Source of the DNA: Aquincolibacterium sp041674705
Lineage (GTDB): Bacteria > Omnitrophota > Omnitrophia > Omnitrophales > Aquincolibacteriaceae
Assembly: GCA_041674705.1 (NCBI GenBank)
Contig: JBAYVF010000004.1
Span: 1 to 64,000 of the forward strand
Direction of reading: 5' to 3'
Length of the DNA stretch: 64,000 bases
In this document: positions 16,654-25,590 of the stretch, piece after piece
Position numbering within the stretch: position 1 is the first letter of the stretch
Layout of the letters: each line of letters starts with the position of its first letter
Program-made: the position numbers and the translations under genes
The notes under the pieces: model-generated
Databases searched by the model: none
The model's input: the letters and a program-made list of their open reading frames with translations, nothing else
What the model was told of the DNA's origin: nothing

Positions 16654-18846
16654 TTATTTCGAATCCGCAGTGGTGGCGCCATCCCAATTGGGAACCGGGG
16701 GATTGATCTTGTAGGCGAGAATGCGTGAAACGTAAAGCTCATAGAGCACGCCCAGATCGATATGGGGAAGAGTGATGCGCCGGCAATTCTCCAAAAATCT
16801 TTCAGCGTCAACCCAGCGCCCGCCCCGATAGGATACGAGCATCTTTTCGAAATGTTCGCGCACTTCCCTGAAAAGCGACTGGTTTTCCAATCCTGTATCT
16901 CCCAAGAGCGCGAAGATCTTGACGGGCTTCGTTTTTCCTTTGACGCGGATGAGATCGATCTCAAGCACCGCAAAGCCTTCTGCCGCAGCGACGGTGTTCT
17001 GGCCCACAAGGGTCGTGACGCCGTAATTTTTTGAAAGTCCTTCGATCCTGGAAGCCAAATTCACTTCATCCCCGAGCGCTGTGTAGTCAAAACGTTGCTC
17101 TGAACCCATATTACCAACACAGGCGTTCCCGGTGTTGATCCCGATCCCGACGCGAATCCCTTCAAAACCCGATGTGCTTCGGAGATATTCCTGCATCGCG
17201 AGGGCTGATTGGCACGCGTGCAGCGCGTGATTCTCATCTTCGAACGGCGCGTTCCAGAAGGCCATGATGCAATCGCCCATATATTTATCGATCGTACCCC
17301 CGTGTTGGAGAATGATGTCGGTCATCGGCGTGAGAAAACTGTTCATGAATTGCGTGAGTTCTTCCGGGGTGAACTTTTCTGCGATCCCTGTGAAATTACG
17401 GATATCCATAAAAAGAAATGTCATGGGGCGCATTTCGCCGCCGAGTTTGAGCTGCCCTGGATTCTTGGCAAGCCGTTCAACGAGCGCCGGGGAGAGATAA
17501 CGGCCGAAGGCGCCGCGGATCTGGCCGCGTTCGCGTTCTGTTCCAAGAAAATTCAGGAAAGACGATGCCAAATAGATCCCGAAAACGGCGAAAGACGGAA
17601 AGACCGGATCGATAAGAAAATGCCAACGGATGAAGGCGTACCACGAGAATCCGAAGGCGGAGGCAATAGCCAGGAAAGCGACCACGGCGCAGCGTACGGC
17701 ACCGGCGGCCGGCAGGATCAAAATAAGCAGGATCCCCAGCAATGTCAAATAAGTGAATTCCAGGCCTGCCGCCCAGTCCGGTCGTTCCAGAAAATCTCCG
17801 AGGAACATCTGCTCCGCGATCTGGGCGTGGACTTCAACACCCGAAGCGCGGGGGTTGAGCGGAGTGGCGCGAAGATCTTTCAAGGCCATGGCGGTCGTAC
17901 CGATGAAAAGAACCTTTTCCTTCATTTCCTTAAGAAGGTTGTCATCCGAAAGGATTTTCCAGGCCGGAATAAAACGCTCTTTTTTGTAGCCAGTGTCATA
18001 AAGCCAGATCCTGCCCGTCGCGTCGGTGGGAATGTCCAAGAGACCCGTCTTAATGCTGACAAGGCCTGTTTTTTCTCCGAAGGAAGTTTCGCCTGTTGCG
18101 CCGGCAAGTGTGATCTTATAAGCGGAGGCGCCCTGAAAAATACGCAAGGTCTCAAGGACAAGAGCCGGATAGAGGGTGTCATTTAACCGGAAAAGCGACG
18201 GGACACGTCGGACGATATTATCCCATTCCACACCCATGTTAAAACAGCCGTTTCCGCGCGCGGCTTTTTCCAAAATCGGAAGATTAACAACCGCTCCTTT
18301 AAAAACAGGCGAGATGTAGTCAAGGGCTCGATCTTTACTCGCTCCATGTTCCAGGAAGCCCGTTTTGAGCGCCGGTAGCCTTGCATGAGATTCGTTGGTG
18401 AGTCCGAAGGCCAGGACGACGGGGGCTTTGGCCACGGCCTCCGCGAATACCTTGTCATGGTCCGGGATCATTTCCAATTGGGCACGTAAAAGTTCGCTGG
18501 TCGCGCCTTCCGCCCAGATCGGGAGCATGTTCTTCGGAGAAGTGCGGTCCGGTTCGGGGAAGACCCCGTCAAAAGCAATGACCGTGGCGCCTCCGGAAGC
18601 AAGTCGGGAGACAAGTTTTGCCAGGATCGTCCGGGGCCACGGCCACTGGCCGATTTTTTCGAGGCTTTGATCATCGATATCAATGATCCGGACAGGCGTG
18701 TTCTGATAAACGCGGGGTTTGATCCTTTGGAAAACGTCAAAAACCTTCACCCGAAACGATTCGATCTGGGAAGGAAAGCTATACTGGAGCATGAGCACAC
18801 CGAGGAGGATCAATGCAGGGACGATATAAGAGAGTGCTTTTCGCAT
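16654..18846 (-). CDS. CHASE2-domain adenylate/guanylate cyclase
   Basis: A 730-residue membrane cyclase. An N-terminal membrane helix (about 4-22) is followed by a periplasmic CHASE2 domain (about 30-330, with VRIIDIDDQSLEKIGQWPWPR and VIAFDGVFPEPD). Three membrane helices follow at about 350-430, then a class III cyclase domain with FLFMDIRNFTGIAE, DKYMGDCIMAFWNAP and the nucleotide-binding RFDYTALGDEVNLASRIEGL. Both metal Asp residues are present. It would convert a periplasmic signal into cAMP or cGMP. The start is ATG 18846; codons upstream in frame run into a palindromic element. The facing FecR and TPR-barrel genes suggest a common envelope-sensing role. Confidence 0.92.
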   Translation of the reverse strand: MRKALSYIVPALILLGVLMLQYSFPSQIESFRVKVFDVFQRIKPRVYQNTPVRIIDIDDQSLEKIGQWPWPRTILAKLVSRLASGGATVIAFDGVFPEPDRTSPKNMLPIWAEGATSELLRAQLEMIPDHDKVFAEAVAKAPVVLAFGLTNESHARLPALKTGFLEHGASKDRALDYISPVFKGAVVNLPILEKAARGNGCFNMGVEWDNIVRRVPSLFRLNDTLYPALVLETLRIFQGASAYKITLAGATGETSFGEKTGLVSIKTGLLDIPTDATGRIWLYDTGYKKERFIPAWKILSDDNLLKEMKEKVLFIGTTAMALKDLRATPLNPRASGVEVHAQIAEQMFLGDFLERPDWAAGLEFTYLTLLGILLILILPAAGAVRCAVVAFLAIASAFGFSWYAFIRWHFLIDPVFPSFAVFGIYLASSFLNFLGTERERGQIRGAFGRYLSPALVERLAKNPGQLKLGGEMRPMTFLFMDIRNFTGIAEKFTPEELTQFMNSFLTPMTDIILQHGGTIDKYMGDCIMAFWNAPFEDENHALHACQSALAMQEYLRSTSGFEGIRVGIGINTGNACVGNMGSEQRFDYTALGDEVNLASRIEGLSKNYGVTTLVGQNTVAAAEGFAVLEIDLIRVKGKTKPVKIFALLGDTGLENQSLFREVREHFEKMLVSYRGGRWVDAERFLENCRRITLPHIDLGVLYELYVSRILAYKINPPVPNWDGATTADSK

Positions 18847-18922
18847 GGGGGGATTATAGAAAGAATTGTCGCCCGCGACAAACCTTTTTGTGCTGCTCTT
18901 TATATCCCATCCCAAGAGGGTA

Positions 18923-19194
18923 GCAATCCCAATGCGATGAGGCATGCTCGCGAGACGGAACGGGCAGGGTGGCGTACAGGAATCGTCTCTCGACATCGGC
19001 TGTTCACTCGCTCCAGCGGCGAGTGCCAGCCTGCGCTCTCGCTGATGGAACCTGCCCCGGTGGGCAGGACCAAGCTCCCATCAGCTCCGAGAGCTGTCTC
19101 GTAACGATTCCTGTACGCCGAGTGAAGTCGAGCGTGCGAGCGAAGATCGCCTCGCTGGGGCGAGCTGAGCGTTGACGAAGCGCATTGGGGTTGC
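18923..19194. mobile_element. 272-bp palindromic MITE-like element between divergent genes
   Basis: The ends 18923-18936 and 19181-19194 are inverted repeats with one mismatch (GCAATCCCAATGCG facing CGCATTGGGGTTGC). Inside, GGCGTACAGGAATCGT (18971-18986) has a perfect 16-bp inverted copy at 19104-19119, and a CCTGCC/GGCAGG hairpin lies near the centre (19051-19068). No convincing gene is present; the frames in it are short and low in coding character. It fills most of the 450-bp gap between the cyclase gene and trpB. It is a non-autonomous mobile repeat or a structured RNA. Confidence 0.65.
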
Positions 19195-19295
19195 TTCAAA
19201 ATAAAAAACCGCATGATTATTTTCCGGAAATGGATAGACTATGAACAATTCACTTTTTGAGAGAAGGGTTCAGCCATCCCATAGAGGAGTTTTGA

Positions 19296-20687
19296 GTGAA
19301 AAACATCAAGATCACGCTCAGTGAAAAAGACATGCCGAAACAGTGGTACAACATGGCCGCGGACCTGCCGACCCCGATGCAGCCGCCGCTGGGGCCGGAT
19401 GGCAATCCCATCTCGCCGGATATGCTCGAGAAAGTGTTTCCCGGGAATCTGATCGAACAAGAAATGAGTACGGAGCGCTGGATCGATATTCCCGAAGAGA
19501 TCCTGGAGATGCTTTATCGTTGGCGTCCTGCGCCGCTAAAGCGCGCCGTCTATCTTGAAAAATATCTGAAGACTCCTGCGCGCATTTATTACAAAGACGA
19601 AAGTGTCAGCCCTGCCGGGAGTCACAAGCCCAACACCGCGGTGGCCCAGGCCTGGTACAACAAACAATTCGGCATCAAAAAACTCACGACCGAGACCGGC
19701 GCCGGCCAATGGGGGAGCGCGATCGCTTTTGCCTCCCAGCTCCTGGGCCTTGAGTGCAAGGTGTTCATGGTCCGTATCAGCTTTGACCAAAAACCCTTTC
19801 GTAAAAGTCTGATGCGTGTGTGGGGAGCGAACTGTGTTGCGAGTCCGAGTCATGAAACTCATGCCGGTCGCGAGATCCTGAAAAAAGATCCAAAAACGCC
19901 CGGAAGTCTCGGTATCGCGATCAGCGAAGCCATCGAAGAGGCTGTGGGCGATCCGACCGGCAAGACGCGCTATTGTCTTGGGAGCGTGCTCAATCACGTC
20001 ATGCTCCACCAAACGATCATCGGGCTGGAAGCCAAGAAACAGCTCGCCATGGCCGGAGAAAAACATCCCGATATCGTGATCGGATGCGCGGGCGGCGGGA
20101 GTAATTTTGCCGGAGTCTCATTCCCGTTCGTCTGTGACAAGATCCATGGCGCGAAGATCAAGATCATTCCCGTGGAACCGACGGCATGCCCCACCCTGAC
20201 GCGCGGGCCCTTCAGCTATGACCACGGCGATGTGGCGAAGATGACGCCGCTTCTTCCTATGCACACGCTCGGGCACACCTTTATTCCGGAGCCGATCCAT
20301 GCCGGGGGATTGCGTTATCACGGCATGTCGCCGCTGGTGAGCCAAGGCGTGGTCGAAGGACTTCTTGAACCGCGCTCGATCGATCAGGTGAAATGTTACG
20401 AGGCCGCCATGCTTTGGGCCAGGACGGAGGGCGCGATCTGCGCTCCGGAAACAAGTCATGCCATTGCTTGTACGATCGATGAGGCCATTAAGGCGCGCGA
20501 AGAGGGGAAAGAGAAAGCCATTCTCTTCTGTTATAGCGGGCACGGGCTCATGGACCTTGCCGGTTATGACAAGTTCTTGAATGGAGAACTGAAAGATTAT
20601 TCTCTTCCAGATTCTCTTTTGCAGGAGGCGCTTTCCACGATCCAGCACCATCCAAAACCTTCCACCCAGAAGACGGGAAAATGGTAA
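19296..20687 (+). CDS. trpB: Tryptophan synthase beta chain, TrpB2 type
   Basis: A 463-residue PLP enzyme. It starts at GTG 19296 with AGAGGAG upstream. The LTPMQPPLGPDGNPI-like N-terminus (LPTPMQPPLGPDG at 25-37) and the length over 440 mark the TrpB2 group, which is longer than TrpB1 and often works without TrpA. The PLP lysine is K111 in GSHKPNTA, and the phosphate loop is GCAGGGSNF. ETGAGQWG follows the active-site region. It would make Trp from indole and Ser. No trpA or other trp gene is nearby, consistent with a stand-alone TrpB2 or an indole-salvage role. Confidence 0.93.
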   Translation: MKNIKITLSEKDMPKQWYNMAADLPTPMQPPLGPDGNPISPDMLEKVFPGNLIEQEMSTERWIDIPEEILEMLYRWRPAPLKRAVYLEKYLKTPARIYYKDESVSPAGSHKPNTAVAQAWYNKQFGIKKLTTETGAGQWGSAIAFASQLLGLECKVFMVRISFDQKPFRKSLMRVWGANCVASPSHETHAGREILKKDPKTPGSLGIAISEAIEEAVGDPTGKTRYCLGSVLNHVMLHQTIIGLEAKKQLAMAGEKHPDIVIGCAGGGSNFAGVSFPFVCDKIHGAKIKIIPVEPTACPTLTRGPFSYDHGDVAKMTPLLPMHTLGHTFIPEPIHAGGLRYHGMSPLVSQGVVEGLLEPRSIDQVKCYEAAMLWARTEGAICAPETSHAIACTIDEAIKAREEGKEKAILFCYSGHGLMDLAGYDKFLNGELKDYSLPDSLLQEALSTIQHHPKPSTQKTGKW

Positions 20688-20698
20688 ATCCTAAGCAT

Positions 20699-20761
20699 GT
20701 CATTCCCGCGGAAGCGGGAATCCAGAAGCGTGGATCCCCGCTTAAAGCATGCGGGGATGAC
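20699..20761. repeat. Palindromic dispersed repeat (GTCATTCCCGCG type), copy 1
   Basis: A 63-bp palindromic repeat from GTCATTCCCGCGG to GCGGGGATGAC. On the minus strand it translates to the common WIPASAGMT signature. A second copy lies at 61990-62051 in a similar place between genes. It begins 12 bases after the trpB stop and sits directly before the lipoprotein start. Confidence 0.8.
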
Positions 20762-20779
20762 AAAATCAATGGAATGACG

Positions 20780-21130
20780 ATGAATACGTTACTTGCGATA
20801 TTGGTTTTTTCCATGTTCCTTGCCGGATGTTCGGCGCCGCCAGCACAGATACCGGATCTCCCGAAAGATCATCCCGCCCAGAAATTTTACCAGGCCGCAC
20901 AGACAGGAATGCTTGCGGACCGGGTGTGCCGGGATAATCTCGGGGATCCCCTGATCCCGATCGGAAAGATTGAAAAAGGCGAGGGGTACACCAAGCTAGG
21001 GGATCTTACGGCGGGTGTTTTTTATTTCCGCGATAACGCCCGTGGGAAAAAATACCTGGGAGTTTCATTCCTTCAATATAGCGGATTTCTCCAAATGCCC
21101 AAAGTCTGCGCGTGGGAAGAAAAAAACTAA
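20780..21130 (+). CDS. Small lipoprotein of unknown function
   Basis: A 116-residue protein with a signal peptide and lipobox LAGC (Cys near residue 17), so it is exported and lipid-anchored. The mature part has a Pro-rich start (APPAQIPDLPKD), two further Cys residues (CRDN and VCAWEE) and no recognised domain. The ATG at 20780 is chosen because the signal peptide begins there; an in-frame ATG at 20681 would read through the palindromic repeat. It lies between trpB and the convergent pilin operon. Confidence 0.7.
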   Translation: MNTLLAILVFSMFLAGCSAPPAQIPDLPKDHPAQKFYQAAQTGMLADRVCRDNLGDPLIPIGKIEKGEGYTKLGDLTAGVFYFRDNARGKKYLGVSFLQYSGFLQMPKVCAWEEKN

Positions 21131-21169
21131 AAGCCGGAACGTAAACGACCGGAAAGAACTGTCTCTGCT

Positions 21170-22399
21170 TTAAGCGATCTCTTTACCGGTTCCCCATGCA
21201 AGACTGTTAAGTTCCTGCCAGGCTTTGATCCGGGCGATCTGGGTCTGGTTGGGATCCGCGATCGTTAAATCCTTTAAGGCGAGATCGAAATGCGTCGCGC
21301 TGTTCCCCGACTGGGTATATGTCTTTGAGATCACAGCGCCAAAGAGATCTCCGTTGCCGCTGGCTGTGACCGCAGAGTTCGGTGCATAGACCCCTCCATA
21401 AAAAGAACCGTTCCCCGCGATTTTCACAGTCGCAGAGCCTGTGGAGTAAAGAAGCATGTTCGCCGGGTGATTATTAGGGACGACGATGCCGTTCCCGGTA
21501 ATGTTGATCGCGCCATCGACGTAGATCTTGACGGCTCCGGTGGTGACGATCTTTGCGTTCCCTGAAATGCCAAGCGAAGGAGTGTGATACGTTCCCGCAG
21601 CCAGCGTGCGTGTGGAATTGCCGCTTATGCTACTGAGATCGATCGCTACAGCTTCTGCGGGGACCGCTACCGTAGCAGGCTCGGACCATTCTTCCGGGAG
21701 GTTGGAACGCGTTCCGGTGATCGTGGCGTTCTGAACAGTGACCACAACATTGGGGTTTGCCTCATGGGCGACAAAAACGTCGCCGTTTATTTTCGCGTTA
21801 CCGTTCAGGCCCAGGCCTCCGGCTTGCGAGGTGTTAACCGCCATCCCTCCGTCGTCGCTTTTATTGGAGCCTCCATAAGCGCCATAGTTTGAATTGTAAC
21901 TGTCAAATGCCGAATTGCCCGACATGGAAATGGAATTCTTTGCGTAGACGCCATACTTGAACAAGGACATAGGCGGTGCCGCGGCTGTGATCTGGCAATA
22001 AACGGCAATGTCCGAAGCTTGATGGGCTCGTGACGTGGTGGTGCAATTGGGCGCGCAGCCTTTTGAGTCGATCCTGCGAAGCGCCGGCTGATCTGCGACG
22101 GGAGATATGGTAAACATGAATTCATTCTGCTCCATGGGAATAGCAGAAGAAGTATAGGCGGTGGTTGCGGTCTGGCTTCGACGGGACGAGCTGGTAGCAA
22201 GTTCGCGGAGAGCGAAATCAATCCCCGATTCTGCGGCATTAAAAGCCAGGATCCTGTTCTGATAGCGTTCGGTGGCCTGGATCGCGGCCCGGTGCCTTGC
22301 GAAGAGAGCGATCGAAAAAACAGTGATGAATATCGCCACGACATAAACCACAAGAAGAACAAAGCCGCGTTCATTACGAAGTGCGTTTAGAGATTTCAT
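21170..22399 (-). CDS. PilX-like pilus assembly protein with C-terminal polymer-like domain
   Basis: A 409-residue protein. The N-terminal helix (ERGFVLLVVYVVAIFITVFSIALFA, given here as positions 10-33) resembles the PilX/GspK membrane anchor without a strict prepilin Glu+5 pattern. The rest is rich in Gly, Ser, Asn and Thr with repeated GNGxx and SGNxx turns (about 165-370), as in DUF7305-type proteins that form parallel beta structure. It overlaps the upstream prepilin gene by 4 bases (ATGA), so it is the third gene of a minor-pilin operon and probably part of a type IV pilus or type II-like tip. Confidence 0.75.
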   Translation of the reverse strand: MKSLNALRNERGFVLLVVYVVAIFITVFSIALFARHRAAIQATERYQNRILAFNAAESGIDFALRELATSSSRRSQTATTAYTSSAIPMEQNEFMFTISPVADQPALRRIDSKGCAPNCTTTSRAHQASDIAVYCQITAAAPPMSLFKYGVYAKNSISMSGNSAFDSYNSNYGAYGGSNKSDDGGMAVNTSQAGGLGLNGNAKINGDVFVAHEANPNVVVTVQNATITGTRSNLPEEWSEPATVAVPAEAVAIDLSSISGNSTRTLAAGTYHTPSLGISGNAKIVTTGAVKIYVDGAINITGNGIVVPNNHPANMLLYSTGSATVKIAGNGSFYGGVYAPNSAVTASGNGDLFGAVISKTYTQSGNSATHFDLALKDLTIADPNQTQIARIKAWQELNSLAWGTGKEIA

Positions 22400-22977
22400 G
22401 GGTTCCTCGCTTCTGCCTGCACGTCCAGCAGGATGGGCTCATCGGGTATTTTTCTGCCATCGGCAAACTCCCGTTGGGCCCCCGCTGTGATCGTGATCAG
22501 CCCTGGCTGACTGCTTGCCCTTGAGAATTCAAGGCTTGTGATCTCATTGGCGAGCACAGTCTGTTTTTTTTGATTTGTGACAAGATCGGTTGAGACTCTG
22601 AGGATCTGGTGCGTGGTGGTGTCCAGTTTATAAAGAATATTGCTCGCCCATTTGGGTGTGAAGTTTGAATCCACAAGGGACGCCGCGTCCGGAGCCGGGA
22701 CAGGGACGACGAAATTGATCGTACTGGCGCGTTCGACGCCGGTTACATCCGGGGTCGCGAGGGTATCGATCTTGTGCCAGGCCGTCTGGCGTATTTCCTG
22801 GGCCATTTTAAAAAGCGCTTCTCGCGGGCCTTCCTGAAGGGTCATCCGGGCGTGAATCACCTCGAGCTGTCTGTTGCTGGCCTGTAAAATGCCGAAAGCC
22901 CCAAAGATAATGATCGCAGAAATCGCGGCTGCCAGCATCACTTCGACGAGCGTAAAACCCTTTTGCGCGTTTCTCAT
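22396..22977 (-). CDS. Type IV prepilin-like minor pilin (PilW-like)
   Basis: A 193-residue protein with the prepilin peptidase signature KGFTLVEVMLAAAISAIIIFG at residues 6-25: cleavage after Gly, Phe at +1 and Glu at +5. The remaining part is a variable globular domain. Size and position between a PilV-like and a PilX-like gene suggest PilW. The gap to the upstream pilin is 4 bases and it overlaps the downstream gene by 4, so the three are co-transcribed. Confidence 0.85.
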   Translation of the reverse strand: MRNAQKGFTLVEVMLAAAISAIIIFGAFGILQASNRQLEVIHARMTLQEGPREALFKMAQEIRQTAWHKIDTLATPDVTGVERASTINFVVPVPAPDAASLVDSNFTPKWASNILYKLDTTTHQILRVSTDLVTNQKKQTVLANEITSLEFSRASSQPGLITITAGAQREFADGRKIPDEPILLDVQAEARNP

Positions 22978-22981
22978 ATCG

Positions 22982-23395
22982 TCACCTTTGGGTAATATAG
23001 GTTCGGATCACTTCTTCACTGGCGCGTTGAGAATAAGATAACCATGTTACCGTGATCGTGACATCCAACGGATTTGCAGTTGCGTTTTCATAAGAGGCCG
23101 TGACTTCTTCACTGGGCAGGCTATCAAATCCCGTCAAGGTACTGTTGTTGGGATAAACGGCGACAACATTGGCGGGGAAGGTTCCGGTCCTTGAGATATT
23201 CCGCATCTGTTCAATGGCCCGGTTCGCATCCTGGACTGCGGTGGTGCGCTCATGCATGTCCTCGTTATTTCGTTGCGCCAGGACGTTGGCTCCGATGAAT
23301 CCTACGATCACAACAGAAATGACCACAAGAGCGATCATCAATTCTATAAGTGTGAACCCGCCCTGATTCTCTAGCAACTCTTTCATGCGCTTCAT
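22982..23395 (-). CDS. Type IV prepilin-like minor pilin (PilV-like)
   Basis: A 137-residue prepilin. GGFTLIELMIALVVISVVIVG at about 12-32 is a canonical cleavage and assembly helix with Glu at +5. It is the first gene of the minor pilin operon. A second in-frame ATG (MKELLENQ) lies four codons in and could be the true start. The region upstream to the antiporter gene is non-coding. Confidence 0.87.
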   Translation of the reverse strand: MKRMKELLENQGGFTLIELMIALVVISVVIVGFIGANVLAQRNNEDMHERTTAVQDANRAIEQMRNISRTGTFPANVVAVYPNNSTLTGFDSLPSEEVTASYENATANPLDVTITVTWLSYSQRASEEVIRTYITQR

Positions 23396-23766
23396 CGTCT
23401 CTCCTTTCGAGACCCTCTGCTACTGTCCTCACTCATAGTGTATATGGATTCCGTGTGTTATACAAGATTGTTTGAGCAGTAAAAACATACAGTTTTATCT
23501 TAGAAAGTCTTATTCATAGCAATAACTATCATTTCGGAGGCATTCACCGGCTAGGGGGAATCTCGAGACAATTTTGCTTGTCGCAGTGCGCAGAGCCGCT
23601 CCGGTTCGAAGTAAGATTTTGTGTTTTAAACTAAATAGAAATTCTAGATTCGGGATGAAATAACCAGGTTTATTAAATCGCGCGGGTCATAGTGCTGGAT
23701 TATTTGCCATTGGATTTTGTATACTGTTCACGACATTAGTTTTGTTTCTAAGCCAAAAGGAAAATT
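23396..23766. other. Non-coding gap between the pilin operon and the antiporter gene
   Basis: About 370 AT-rich bases between divergent genes. I see no gene, tRNA, repeat or terminator. A TATACT at 23720-23725 is a possible -10 for the antiporter gene, but no good -35 stands at the usual distance. It presumably holds promoters for both directions. Confidence 0.4.
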
Positions 23767-25518
23767 ATGGCAAATGCTTCATTTTTAACCGAGATCCTTC
23801 TGGTCCTTCTGATGGCCACGGTGGTTGCCGTGATCTTCGAAAAGTTCCGCCTTCCGACGATCCTCGGATTTCTTCTAACCGGCGTGATCATTGGCCCGCA
23901 GGGTCTTGGCATTCTCTCCAATGGCGAACATATCCGGATGCTTGCCGAACTCGGAGTGGTGCTTCTGATGCTCACGATCGGACTGGAATTCTCTGTCGAG
24001 CGTTTGCGCGGGATGCAAAATATTGCGGTGATCGGCGGGTCTCTGCAGATCCTGATCTCGATCGGTCTTTCGATGGCTTTTGGTTGGTGGCGTGGCTGGA
24101 CTTTCTACGAGGGATTTTTTCTTGGCGCGGTGATCGCCTTAAGCTCCACGGCGATCGTGCTGAAATACCTGATGGATCGCGGAGAGATCGACTCGCCCCA
24201 TGGCCGTATCGCGATCTCCATCCTGATCTTTCAGGATCTTGCGGTGGTGCCGCTCATGATCTTTCTCTCAGCCTTCGGACAATCCATGAGCTCGGTGGGG
24301 CTGGCTCTCGGGATGGCGTTCCTTAAAACGGTTCTGCTTTTGGCCGGGGCCTTCGTCTTTTCGCGTTTTCTTCTCCCGCAGCTTCTTTACCGTGTGGCCG
24401 CAATCCGGAATCGTGAGATCTTTTTTCTTTTCTCGGTCGTGGTGTGCTTAGGGATGGCGTGGGGGAGCGGCGCGCTTGGGCTTTCCATGGCCATCGGAGC
24501 GCTCTTGGCCGGTTTCATGTTCGCGAATACAGGATTCTCGCACCAGCTGATCGGAGACATCATTCCGTTCCGTCATCTTTTCGTGAGCATTTTCTTTGTT
24601 TCGATCGGTCTTTTATTCGACATCCATTTTTTTCTGAGTCATATCTTTCTTGTGCTTTCGGTGGTGAGTCTCGTTCTTTTCATTAATTTTTTCATCATGA
24701 CGCTTCTTATTATGGCTTTCGGATTTCCACCGCGCATTGCGGTGATCACCGGGATCATCCTTTCACAGATCGGGGAGTTCTCGTTCCTTCTGATCGAAAT
24801 GGCGCGAGGGTCGGGACATATCACGCCCGAACTTTACCAGGTCTTACTTTCGACGGCGTTTTTAACCATGTTGATGACCCCTCTTCTTTTTGCGGCGATC
24901 CCGCTGGTTTTAAAGATCCTCAGCCGGTTTGTGATCTTCGGCGTGCCTCCCGCGAGTTGGACAAAACCGGATCGCACGCTTTCTTCCCTTACAGGGCATG
25001 TGATCCTTTGCGGATTCGGTCCGACGGGCCGCGATCTTGCTGCGGCTTTTCAAAACGAGAATATTCCGTTTGTGATCATTGAAATGAATCCGGTCAAGAT
25101 GCGTGAAGCGAGGAAGCTCCATATGAAAGCGATCTACGGCGACGCGTCCAATCAAGAGGTTCTGAAGCGAGTCGGGATCAGCCGTGCGCGGGCGGTCATC
25201 GTGAGTTTTCCTGACCCTCTTGGCATGACTCAGATCATTCGCGTTGTTCAAGGCCTCAACCCGAATGTGACTCTTGCGGTCCGGACGCGTTATGAAGGTC
25301 AGATGCCCCAACTTTATGATCTCGGGGCGGATATCGTGGTGACGGAGGAATGGGAGGCAAGCTACGAGCTCAATCGTCTGGTGCTGGGAGAATTGAATAT
25401 TCCGGGAGAACGGATCGCGCAACATCTGAACCGTATTCGCTCGCGCAAGGAGATTGCCATTGAAGAAGCGATCTTCCAGCGCATGACGAAAACGTCTGTC
25501 TCGGAAAAAAAACAGTGA
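23767..25518 (+). CDS. KefB/CPA2-type cation:proton antiporter with TrkA-N domain
   Basis: A 583-residue membrane protein. Residues 1-385 form 12-13 membrane helices of the CPA2 family, including SSTAIVLKYLMDRGE and SILIFQDLAVVPLM. After a short linker, residues 412-530 form an RCK/TrkA-N nucleotide-binding domain with the Rossmann signature GHVILCGFGPTGRDLA. The TrkA-C domain is missing, as in KefB/KefC. Such proteins exchange K+ or Na+ for H+, gated by a nucleotide or glutathione conjugate. AAAGGAAAAT precedes the ATG. Confidence 0.92.
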   Translation: MANASFLTEILLVLLMATVVAVIFEKFRLPTILGFLLTGVIIGPQGLGILSNGEHIRMLAELGVVLLMLTIGLEFSVERLRGMQNIAVIGGSLQILISIGLSMAFGWWRGWTFYEGFFLGAVIALSSTAIVLKYLMDRGEIDSPHGRIAISILIFQDLAVVPLMIFLSAFGQSMSSVGLALGMAFLKTVLLLAGAFVFSRFLLPQLLYRVAAIRNREIFFLFSVVVCLGMAWGSGALGLSMAIGALLAGFMFANTGFSHQLIGDIIPFRHLFVSIFFVSIGLLFDIHFFLSHIFLVLSVVSLVLFINFFIMTLLIMAFGFPPRIAVITGIILSQIGEFSFLLIEMARGSGHITPELYQVLLSTAFLTMLMTPLLFAAIPLVLKILSRFVIFGVPPASWTKPDRTLSSLTGHVILCGFGPTGRDLAAAFQNENIPFVIIEMNPVKMREARKLHMKAIYGDASNQEVLKRVGISRARAVIVSFPDPLGMTQIIRVVQGLNPNVTLAVRTRYEGQMPQLYDLGADIVVTEEWEASYELNRLVLGELNIPGERIAQHLNRIRSRKEIAIEEAIFQRMTKTSVSEKKQ

Positions 25519-25590
25519 TAGAATCATCACGATTGGAATGGCTTTTTTATCGTTTAAGAGTTTGAATTTTTCAACCTTGGGGAGGCAAAC

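Noticed and set aside
18923..19194. Integron attC site
   Set aside because: The core sites of attC are not present and no integrase is nearby.
18900..19214. A 104-residue minus-strand frame in the cyclase-trpB gap
   Set aside because: It lies wholly over the palindromic element, has no ribosome site and shows repeat-like translation.
23396..23766. A riboswitch or small RNA upstream of the antiporter gene
   Set aside because: I could not find a stable conserved stem set or known riboswitch signature in the gap.
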